DNA from: Epiperipatus broadwayi
Lineage: Eukaryota > Onychophora > Udeonychophora > Euonychophora > Peripatidae
NCBI GenBank assembly: GCA_028023455.1
Contig: JAQFVV010000502.1
Span: 372,001-436,000, forward strand
Reading direction: 5' to 3'
Length of the DNA: 64,000 nt
Positions 25,190-34,242 of this stretch are shown piece after piece. How positions within the stretch are numbered: the first letter of the stretch is position 1; every line of letters starts with the position of its first letter. Position numbers and translations under genes: made by a program. The notes under the pieces are model-generated. The model worked only from the letters and a program-made list of their open reading frames with translations, made no database searches and had not been told where the DNA came from.

Positions 25190-27000
25190 TTAATATTGAC
25201 TTTTTTTTGTTTGTTTACAAAGTTTACTTTCTTTCGTTTCTGAATTATTTTTCCCAAATAATATTTTTAACGATGGGATAATAATAGTTGTTTTTTTTTA
25301 ATTTTTTTTTTTTACCAAAGGGTCTTTTTTGGTGTGTGTTCAAATAGTAATTTGTGTTTTTTTTTTAAATAGTATTATTGTTTTTGTAAAATTGGATTGA
25401 CAAAATTCAAAAGAGAACGGGTTTTTTTTGATGAATCTTTAAATAATAATTTACGTTACTTTGATAGGTTTACATTTGATTACCAACAACAATTAGTGGG
25501 AGGGTTTTTTTGTGTATGATTAAATAATAATTTATATTACTTTGATAGGTTTACATTTGATTGCTGACAACAATTATTGGGAGAAGTGTTGTTTTTTGTG
25601 CGCATGTGTGTGTATGTTTAAATAAATATTAAAACCTTTACTTTTATTGTTTTACATTTGATTGATGACCGATTTGACTTCTTTTCGTTTATAAATTATG
25701 GTTTTGGTTCTACAAATAAATATTTTTGACAATGGGACAATAATAGTTGTTGTTTGTTTAATTTTTATTGACAAGAATGGGTGTTTTTTGGTGTAGATTC
25801 AAATAGTAATTTGGGTTACGTTTAAATAATAAGTTGCAGTCTTACTTTGATTGGTTTACATTTGATTGCTGACACTAATTATTGGGGGGGGTGTTTTTTT
25901 GTGTGTATGATTGTAGACAACAATTATTTGGAGAAGGGGTGTAACCATTTAAAGAATAGTAGTTTACATTACTTTTAGTGGTGGTGACATTTGATTGCTG
26001 ACAATAATTAGTGAGAGGGGTGGGTGTTTTTGGGTGATGATTAAATACTAATTTACCTACCTTTTATTTCACATTTGATTGCTGACAACAATTATTGGGA
26101 GTTAAAGGGGGTTTTTTTTGTGTGTATGTTTAAATCAAAATTGAAGTTACTTTTATCGGTTATATTTGATTGACAACGGTTTTGACTTTCTTTCTTTTTT
26201 TTTTTGTTTATAAATTATGGTTTTGGTTTGCCCAAAACCTAATATTTTTGACAATGGAATATTAATAGTTGTTGTGGTTTCTTTCATTTTTATTGACAAG
26301 AGTGGGTCTTTTTTTGGTGTATGTTCAAATAGTAATTTGGGTTACTTTTAAAAAATAATCGGTTTACCTTATTTTTAGTGCTTTACATTTGATTGCTGAC
26401 AACAATTAGTGGGAGGGGTGTTTTTGTTTATGATTAAAGAATAATTGTACATTCCTTTTATTTTTTACATTTGATTGCCGACAACAATTATTGGGAGAAA
26501 GGGTTTTGCATTTTTTTTTGTTTGTGTGTATGTTTAAATCAAAATTTAAGTTACTTTTATCAGTTACCATTTGATTAAAAACTGATTTGACTTTCATTTC
26601 CAAATAATATTCAATTTGACAATGGGACAATAATAGTCTAGGTTTCTTTAATTTTGATTGACAAGAGCAGGTCTTTTTTAGTGTATGTTCAAATAGTAAT
26701 TTGGGTTATGTTTAACTAATAATTTACTGTCTTACTTTGAACGGTTTACATTTGATTGCTGATGACAATTAGTGGGAGGGTTTTTTTCTATATGTTTAAA
26801 GAATAATTGATGTTCCTTTTATTTGACCGTTTGATTGCCGATGACAACAATTATTGGGAGAAGAGGGGTTTTGGGGGCTATGTTTAAATAAAAATTTTAG
26901 TTACTTCTTTTATTTTACATTTGATTGCCGATGACAACAATTATCAGGAGAAGAAGGGATGTACGTTTAAATAAAAATTAAAGTTACTGTTTTTATTTTT
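25190..27000. repeat. higher-order G/T-rich tandem repeat
   Basis: The short unit holds CATTTGATTGCTGACAACAA then TTATTGGGAG and a G/T run; about fourteen variants can be counted. A longer unit repeats about four times (near 25230, 25673, 26176 and 26583): TTTGACTT, ATTTTTGACAATGGGACAAT, then TTCAAATAGTAATTTGGGTT. One strand is rich in T and G along the entire 1.8 kb. Repeat divergence is moderate, so it is not a fresh array. Confidence 0.8.
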
Positions 27001-27029
27001 GACATTTGACGAAGGCCATTTAGAATCCC

Positions 27030-27278
27030 TCAAACAAGTTTGCCTTTATGAAGTGAACATTTCCGTCGGCAGATGTTTTTGGACCTCAAATCTGCATATA
27101 TTTGCCGCACAATCCAATCTTTTCTTTCAGTAGCAGGATGTTTTTTTCTTTTTTCCTGATGTAGAAATATTTCAGCGCCAGCTTCCGTGTCTGGCAATTC
27201 CCATCTTTTCAAGTTTTCTGTTGTGGGAATTAACCATACTTTTTGTCTCAGAAAATTTCTCGCTAAAACGTGACTCAA
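27030..27278 (-). CDS. hypothetical ORF, 82 codons
   Basis: Starts MSHVLARNF and includes VWLIPTTENLKRWELPD and ATERKDWIVRQIYADL. Amino-acid composition is balanced and GC is higher than in the neighbours, both unusual here. I recognise no family. It lies inside the inverted-repeat-bounded block, so it could be a remnant of that element's gene or an exon of a host gene. No clear acceptor precedes it on the minus strand. Confidence 0.3.
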   Translation of the reverse strand: MSHVLARNFLRQKVWLIPTTENLKRWELPDTEAGAEIFLHQEKRKKHPATERKDWIVRQIYADLRSKNICRRKCSLHKGKLV

Positions 27279-27549
27279 AGCAGGATTTTTAAAATTTTAC
27301 GCTACCCCACCCTAATCGAAAATTTAGGAGGAATACAAATTTATGAGGAACAATCACGATACTGTTAAAATTGATAAAATGTAACAGTACATCAATTCAT
27401 CTTAAAAAAGGCACCAATGAAAATTTAAATAATTTTGGCACGATTAAATTAACACACCCTCGTACAATATTGTTACATAAAATACATAATGCAGTATTAT
27501 GATATAGTGCATGACACAAACAACTATGGCATTTTCCTCTGCTTTTAGC

Positions 27550-27745
27550 ATCGGAAAAAGCCACACCTTTAGCCGTTAAGCCGAGTTAACACTCTTTCTA
27601 GATTTTATCATAGAAAGGAGACTTAACTCTGAGTTAACACTACCTTTTAGCGTAGAAAGTAGACTTAACTCCGAGTTAACAATCTTTCTAGGATTTATTT
27701 TAGAAAGAATGCTTAAAGACTTGGGTGTGGCCACGAAACGGCATA
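27550..27745. repeat. triple hairpin with outer inverted arms
   Basis: Three tandem units of about 45 bp (27591-27722) each read GAGTTAACA, CTTTCTAG, a short loop, TAGAAAG and ACTTAACTC, so each can fold into a hairpin. Outside them GCCACACC (about 27558) pairs with GGTGTGGC (about 27725). The region can thus extrude as a cruciform with three side hairpins. It resembles foldback or MITE sequence; no protein is encoded. Confidence 0.7.
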
Positions 27746-28027
27746 TTTCTAGAAATTTAGCTAGAAATAGCGCCTCTAGCGGCTGACACGAAGGATCAGA
27801 TGACAACCATTTTATGATACAACCATAAAATCTGCCTTGGGATATCATGCATCATTGCATTTATATTTTTGGATCATATTGAAAAAACTTACATTTCATT
27901 CATTTTGACATGGCGCAGTATCGCCCATACTAAAATGATTTCAAATGCAAAGCTAAACATTTTGTGAAACTTAAAAAAATTCATAAAGTATCTTTTTTAA
28001 ACAATAAAATAAACTTTATCTATTCAG

Positions 28028-28182
28028 TAGACACAAACAAAAGATTTGCCCAACAGTCTTATATTCCAGCAGAAAACTTAAAGAGAGTAAACAATCTGAA
28101 ATGGGTAACAGTAAGCAGGGGCAACTGTATAGATTCTGGAGTCGATGCAGACTTAAAAACAAAACAACTAGAGAAGCTATAG
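28028..28182 (+). CDS. candidate 3'-terminal exon of an unidentified gene
   Basis: An acceptor (TTTATCTATTCAG ending at 28027) is followed by a frame of 51 codons ending in TAG (28180-28182). The peptide begins DTNKRFAQQSYIPAENLKR, continues VNNLKWVTVSRGNCIDSG and ends KTKQLEKL. Two AATAAA signals follow at 28293 and 28309. Two bases precede the first full codon, so the upstream exon should leave one base; this rules out the exon at 8906 as direct partner. I do not recognise the protein. Confidence 0.5.
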
Positions 28183-28292
28183 CCTGTTGGTAATGAGTCT
28201 GCTATTTCATTTTCATAAGGAAATACATTATTGAAAAAACTCATTTAAAACATGTTTAATTGCAAGGAAAGCCTGACATTTCACTAATCAAA

Positions 28293-28314
28293 AATAAAGA
28301 TATGGGATAATAAA
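28293..28314 (+). terminator. two polyadenylation signals
   Basis: AATAAA occurs at 28293-28298 and 28309-28314, about 110-130 bases after the stop at 28182, followed by T-rich sequence. This fits the end of the transcript that uses the 28028 exon. Confidence 0.4.
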
Positions 28315-28319
28315 TTTTT

Positions 28320-28854
28320 TATTGTTTTATATTATTTTGGAATGAATGAATATACCACATTATATATATGTAAATGTTTTCTTTTTTTAATTACTAACTA
28401 CGTTAATATTTTATTAATCTTGCTTATAGTATAATCTTATTTTATATATGCATATTGTACACAAAAAAAGTATTTGTGTGCATGTTGAAAATCCTTTACA
28501 TATGCAGTTCAATAAGCAATAGATATTCTATTGTAATAACACATTATCAATAAAATTATGGTATGCTATTATATGCAATCTACATTATATGGGAGGGGGC
28601 ATGGAACATATATAGAAGCTGTGACTTTAATGTAATATAATAAAATTACTTTTATTAATCATTTAAGAGCATTCTAATCTGAATCAATGTACATGATTTA
28701 ATATTTATAAAGTATAGATGTTATAAATTTACCTTCAATATATTTTAAAATGTTAATTACAAGTACTTTAACAATTCATTTACAGTAAGGACTTTTCAAT
28801 TAAAATAATTCTGAACTTGAAATTTTTATTTTTATTCATACTATTTCACTAAGT
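28320..28854. other. no recognisable feature
   Basis: AT-rich spacer with no open frame or repeat that I can match. Confidence 0.35.
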
Positions 28855-29212
28855 ATCTGGAACAAAAATTCCTCAATTTTCTTTCCAAAATCAATTTAGA
28901 AGATTTATCTACTATACATTTCTTCTCACAGAGAATGGCTTATGCTAACACTGACCCTTGTATTTGTTATAAATCTGAAGAGAGAATATATCAATTTTTG
29001 TTTCATTGCCCTGCTCTTCTTACATATAGAAATATTGAGCCAATTACTCAATCCCATACTTCCTCTATTTCTACTCTCATTCATATCCTGAAACGGACTT
29101 TTTCCTTAATTACAATTACTATTCTCCTTATGTTTACCCTTTGGATCCTAAGATACCATGTTTGTTTTAACTTTACATCTATGAAATTATGATCTACTGT
29201 TTTGTAATAAAA
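28855..29212 (+). pseudogene. LINE ORF2 C-terminal fragment
   Basis: The frame reads NLEDLSTIHFFSQ, then CICYKSEERIYQFLFHCPALL. This matches the zinc-finger-like end of LINE ORF2 (LCKKDSETFDHILVSC in the family A copy): two close Cys, then His and Cys. The frame is open from 28855 to the stop near 29191. Only this 3' part is present, as expected for a 5'-truncated insertion. Its family is A-like but distinct. Confidence 0.6.
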
Positions 29213-30231
29213 TTTCAAAAATTAAAAACAGTAACAGTGTGCTTGCCCTCTAGGCATTGCTCATATTACATAGAGTATGGTTTTCCTTCTGACCCCCATT
29301 GTAAGTAGATAGTTCCTTTTATTTTGTATGCCTATGCTATATATTTACAAGATCTTTTGAAATTTATACATAATTGTTCCTTGATGATGTATTTGCAAAA
29401 TGTATTTGTCTATTCTTTGATAATATACTTTATAATATCTACATGAATTTCAAATCTTCTTTATGAAGTTTGTATATAAAAAAAACACTTAGTTTATAAA
29501 AATAAAAAAAATTCACGAAATTATTTAATTCCTAATTAATGGAAAATAATTCATATTTATTGGTATATTTATAAAGCAATATATATGTGTGTGTGTGCGC
29601 GCGCGTGTGTGTCTTTGTTTATAGTGGTATTTATTAAATAGGATTGTCATTTAGAAAATATTGTAAATCTAATTGCTAAAAGCGTAAACCTTTCCCTTTC
29701 TAATAGAAAACTAAAAATGTTATTTTTACTCCTTTCTAAAAAGTCAAGGGATAGAGAAAAAAATAAAGTTATAATTCCAAATCAAATAAATATCTTGACA
29801 ATGTTAAGTGATAATTTGAAAATGAAATGGTCTTCATCAATAATATTTTCAATATAACTTTCATTGGAGTCTCAGATATCAAAAGAATGATATGAATTTC
29901 CAAACTATCTAATATTTATCACATACATGAAAGATATAACAAAAGAAACTCAAAATTGGACTTAAATACATACATTAATTTTCTATTACCATTTGTAAAC
30001 TTTTTTTACATGAATTTAATAAAATACTTATCAACAATAGCCAATTCAGATGAGTGTGATTCAACTTCAAGAGAAGAGAAAACAATATATTTTTACATTA
30101 GATATAAGTTTTGCAGTGACTATACAACACAATTTTTGAACTAAAAGAACATATAGATACAGAACATATGGGTTTATTATTCTGTTTATTTAATAATTCA
30201 TGACAATTTTTTTTTCTTGTTCCACTTTTTA
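29213..30231. other. no gene; TG/CG microsatellite
   Basis: Mostly AT-rich. A short alternating purine-pyrimidine run at about 29582-29613 (TATATGTG, TGTGCGCGCG, TGTGTG) could adopt Z-DNA. A 47-bp segment before GTAAGT at 29302 is open in one frame but too short to call as an exon. Confidence 0.35.
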
Positions 30232-30334
30232 CGTATATATAATATAGCGGCATGCTAATAGCTCTAACAAGCTTTTATTAATAAGTGCTGCAAGAGAAAG
30301 CATTTAAAAATGTCTATCTATAATTATCCCTATC

Positions 30335-30372
30335 CTTTTACCAGTTTTTAGGTTATGATTTACATCAGTCAG
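30335..30372 (-). ncRNA. hammerhead relic
   Basis: Minus strand CTGATGT (30362-30368), a broken stem II around loop CATAA, then AAAAAC. Stem I and the closing strand are weak. It is an old, inactive copy. Confidence 0.5.
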
Positions 30373-30707
30373 ACACTAAATCTAAAATATCAACACAAAG
30401 CAGGCACTTATCTAATACCTAACTATTAAGTAAAAAATCTGAAATTTTCAGACACCCATATGTATTCAAATCCAGTTATGTAACTTAAATAGTTATATGG
30501 GTCTGAAAATACTTCAGCCCACAATATTACATCGCCAAAGCCTAAAGAGCAAAATTTATAATCAAAAAATCAAGTCATATATCACACAAATTGTTTTAAG
30601 TTTGTGTTACAGATATGTAATATAGGGAGTATGCTAATAGCTTAACAAGATTTTATTGATAAGTGTCACAAGAGAAAGTATTTAAAAATCTCTAGAATTA
30701 TACCTAT

Positions 30708-30747
30708 CCTCAGATCAGTTTTGAGCTTATGGCTCATGTCAGTGAGA
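30708..30747 (-). ncRNA. hammerhead relic
   Basis: Minus strand stem I TCTCA with TGAGG, box CTGACAT (for CTGANGA), stem II GAGC/GCTC with loop CATAA, AAAAC (for GAAAC), then the cleavage triplet ATC. Structure is complete, but two core positions are mutated, so activity is not expected. Confidence 0.65.
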
Positions 30748-31178
30748 TGCTAGGTTATTCAGACACCAGATCTAAATACCAACTCAAAATAAGTCTGTGG
30801 ATAGAGATAATTCTAGATAGAGATTTTTAAATGCTTTCTCTTGGTGGCACTTATCAATAAAAGGTTGTTAGAATTATTAATATGCTCCCTATATTACATA
30901 TTTATTATACAAGCTAAAACAAGTTATGTGATATATGTCTTGATTTTTTGATTATTATAATTTTGCTCTTGCGACTTTGGCAATGTTATATTTCTGATGC
31001 TATTAATATATAGTAAGCCCTGAAGTGTTTTCAGACCCATATAGCTATTTAAGTTACATGGCTGGATTTGAAGACATACAGGTGTCTGAAAATTTCAGAT
31101 TTTCTACTTAAAGTTAGATATTAAATAAGTGCTGGCTTTGAGTTGGTATTTTAGATCTAGTGTCTGAATATCCTAGCA

Positions 31179-31218
31179 CCTCACTGATGTGAGCCATAAG
31201 CTCAAAATCAATCTGAGG
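31179..31218 (+). ncRNA. hammerhead, nearly intact structure
   Basis: Stem I CCTCA/TGAGG is perfect, stem II GAGC/GCTC with loop CATAA is perfect, and the box reads CTGATGT with AAAA in place of GAAA. The closing triplet is ATC. Two core substitutions (A9 to T, G12 to A) should abolish cleavage, but the fold is unmistakable. Confidence 0.7.
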
Positions 31219-31389
31219 ATAGAAATATTTTTTAAAATGTTTTCTCTTGTGGCACTTACCAATAAAAGCTTGTTAGAGCTATTATCATGCTCCCTACATT
31301 AAATATCTGTAATGCAAGCTTAAAACAAAATACATGATGTATGACTTGATTTTTTTGATTAATATTGCAACCATTTGGCTACATTGTTA

Positions 31390-33160
31390 TATTAAAAATA
31401 AACAGTAATAATGATTATTCAATTAATTATTTTAAGTCCCAAAATGATCATGAGAATTCTCAAACATTTAATTTAATTAATAATAATGTGATTTTAATAT
31501 GAGAATGTTTTAATAAGAGTTATAAATTATTGTAGTTTTAAAATAATGTAAACAAGTCTTTTTTATCTCTCTTCAGTAATTATAATTAATTAGTAGTTTT
31601 AATTTAAACTGTGAAAATGTACTAAGAGAAAATAATTTTCTTTGTTTTGTAAATTATTTAATAAATTTTAATTTTAAAAGAGAGAGCAAGTTTTATGTTT
31701 AATGGCTTTTTAAAAAGAAATGAGATTTTAATATTCATTAAATTTAATTTTAATTAGTCAGAGTTATTGCTTTTTTCTTTCTTTCCTTTATCTCTCTGCA
31801 ATACAAAAATCAAATGAGTGCAATTAACTGATTATCTTGGGTCTTTTGCATGAAAAGTTTTCAAATAAACAAGGAATGTCAACATTTTTATGATTCTATT
31901 TTACATTTTGTCAAAGTTTAAGAAGAGAAATAATTGAGCTATTGTATATGTAAAAAATTATCTAATTGGATTATTATTAAAATTGTCATGTTGGAGACAG
32001 TTTGTTATTTACTTGAAAGCAGGGTTGTTATAAAAAAATAATAAGGGTGTGAATAAGTCAGACAACCTAAATGGTAAAAGAATTTCATTCCCTACCTAGT
32101 TGTTGAAGAAGACAGTTAAGTCTTAATTCAGTTGCTAAAGAAGAAGTCTTCACCAAGTTGTTGTATAGAATGGCAAAAGTTTTAAATCAAGCTTTTAGCA
32201 CCCAATAAGTTTAGTTTTAAAAATGGTTTTTACAATAAAAACCATGTGCTAAGTAGCTAAATTTCTAGACATAATCCTCCTCCATGTAAACTTCCGTCAC
32301 TAGAATATAATGTAAAGGAGAAGTTACCTCTGCAGTAATTTCAAACAAACCTCATCTTCATCCAAGAGCATGCGTCTCTGTATGTGTTAGTCTCACCTGG
32401 AAATTTTTAGTGGAAAGAAATGGATAAAATTTGCTGTTGGTTAAACTGGAAATACTGCACACTAAGAAAAGAATAAATTAACCATGTATAGGGGAAGAAG
32501 CTTTCAAAAAAAATCTGAAAAAACTAGAAATAATAAGTGGAAAGAAGAATTCCACAGAGAAATTAAATCATAGTTGAAGGTATTTTAATGTGTGCACACT
32601 GTATTTTCATTTATAACAAAAAATATTTTTTGTATAAAAGTAATAATTTATAAATGTAAAATTGATAATTTTAAATAATATTTCAACTCATGAAACATTT
32701 TTTTAATCTATTTAATTTTTCTCTTAATATTATAAAAGGATTTTTTTACAAAATTTAATTTCTTTTTAAATTGTTTTTTTTTTTTTTAAACATGTTGTCA
32801 GAGATTGTTATCTGATTTTTAAAATGTTGTTTTTTCTACTTGGTTGTATAAAAAAAATAATTTAGTGAATATGAAATTAAATTTTTTTTTGATAAAATAA
32901 ATATTTAAAATTTCATACTATCATGCCATTTTTTGTTTGATCAGTTATTAGATAATTGTTTTAGAATATATATTTTTAGTCTTAAGTCTATTGTATCCAG
33001 CTATCTGTTACATAAATTGGCAGTGTATGTAACTATTTCAAAACAGCTTAGTGTTGTGGGTTTTTTAAATTATACCAGTAAAACGATTTACTTATAGTAG
33101 GGTACACCTATGAATTATCTAAAGTAATTTATAATAATCTGCTTTATTTATTTATTTATC
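31390..33160. other. no gene; AT-rich spacer
   Basis: No exon or repeat family recognised. There is a short hairpin ATGGTTTTTA/TAAAAACCAT at 32224-32246 and a weak internal repetition of AGTTGTTG/AGTTGCT near 32097-32165. Confidence 0.35.
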
Positions 33161-33164
33161 TTTT

Positions 33165-33775
33165 GCTCACAGTAATAGTTTATAGAGCTCTTGCTTCCTG
33201 AGCTAGATTAGAGCATGACCATTAGTTATAGGGATGTTGGGTTTGTGTTGGTGTTTGGATATCATGATGAGAACTCTGGAAGATTAAAAGGTGTATCCTT
33301 TTAAATCCAGACACTATATTTTTATATTTTTTATTAGAATTTATATTTATAGTTGGCCAGTGCATTAATAGTACTATATGGTCAGGGCATTGATGATGAT
33401 CAGCATGTTTTAATATGTCAGCATTTTTTATTGTTATCTTCTGATGGATTAGCACTTAAGTATGTGCATCCAAGTTATTTATATAATCTGTTTAAAGTTT
33501 GGTAGTGTTTAATTAGCCTGTTTATAATGGACCCATTTCAAATCCAGTCATGTGATTGACTGTTAACATTTGTTGTACATTGTTCATGATTATGAATGAT
33601 ATTACTTTTGCTTAATTCTGGGTGAACTTATAGTTAATTTTACTCATTGCTGATTTCTCATGCTCATTTCTTTTATATATATTCATTTTGATTAGTCTAT
33701 GGTGCTGATAATGTGTTTTTCACATTACCGTATTTACTCCTATTTTTGTATTATTACAATATATATATAAGAAAT
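33165..33775 (+). repeat. interspersed repeat family B, copy 2
   Basis: Second copy of the repeat at 21915-22515, same strand, with the same order of blocks (TTATAGAGC, TTAGCACTTAAGT, TTTCAAATCCAGTCA, ATTACAATATATATA). Divergence between the copies is considerable. No coding capacity. Confidence 0.7.
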
Positions 33776-34242
33776 GTTTGTTTAAAAGTTTGTGCTGGTG
33801 GTATTTTAGTAGTAATTATATAATAAATTATTTTCATCATCAATTACTTGTTAAATGTTTATAGAAAAATTCAAACTTTAATTAAACTTTTCAAGTACAT
33901 TTAATTGTTAGTAATAATACATCAGTTAGTATATTTCAAAATGTTTGCATAGGCTAGCATACTTAAAAAAGAGAGGAGAATAATATCCTCAAAATATTGC
34001 ATTATATATTATCCTGATTACTATTATTAACAGTTGAATGTATTTGAAAAGTTTAAATAATATTTGAATTTATCTAAAGACATTTAACAATTAGTAATAA
34101 ATGATGGAAATAGTTTTTTTTAAAAAAAAAAAAGAATATAGACTTTATTTTATATAAAGTATTACAAATGAATTTCTCTAGACAACAAAAAAAATCTAGT
34201 ATAAATTTACATTTTTACTAATAACTTCCTGAATTTCTTGTA

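Larger units (their letters stand above)
25107..27799. mobile_element. block bounded by 40-bp inverted repeats
   Basis: The sequence at 25107-25146 (CTGATCCTTCATGTCAGCC, then ACTAGAGG) recurs inverted at 27760-27799 with about five mismatches, several of them C/T or G/A at former CG positions. The 2.6 kb between is unlike its surroundings: a G/T-rich higher-order repeat, an unknown minus-strand ORF and a triple hairpin. This may be a DNA transposon with short terminal inverted repeats, or two solo copies of a small repeat in opposite orientation. No target duplication was seen. Confidence 0.4.
30232..31386. mobile_element. retrozyme-like repeat, two dimers head to head
   Basis: The left arm (30232-30790, unit read on the minus strand) and the right arm (30796-31386, unit on the plus strand) are inverted copies. 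Within each arm the unit of about 375-420 bp is repeated roughly one and a half times, so TCTCTTG, TGCTCCCTA, TTGATTTTTTGATT and GTGTCTGAAAATTTCAGA recur. Every unit has a hammerhead-like core. The right arm starts at TGTGGATAG (30796), the position just after the predicted cleavage site in the other copies. Tandem monomers with a hammerhead are typical of retrozymes, which move through RNA. Confidence 0.8.

Noticed and set aside
25190-27000. CRISPR-like array
   Set aside because: Repeats are long, degenerate and nested, without regular unique spacers, and the genome is eukaryotic.
29256-29301. 46-bp segment between CTCTAG and GTAAGT
   Set aside because: Open in one frame but too short, and next to a LINE end; acceptor is weak.
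32320-32400. possible minus-strand exon between TTTCCAG and GTAACT
   Set aside because: All frames contain stops.
33700-33745. CTGATAA with stem TGTG/CACA in repeat family B as a hammerhead
   Set aside because: GAAA is missing in both copies and the box is not conserved between them.
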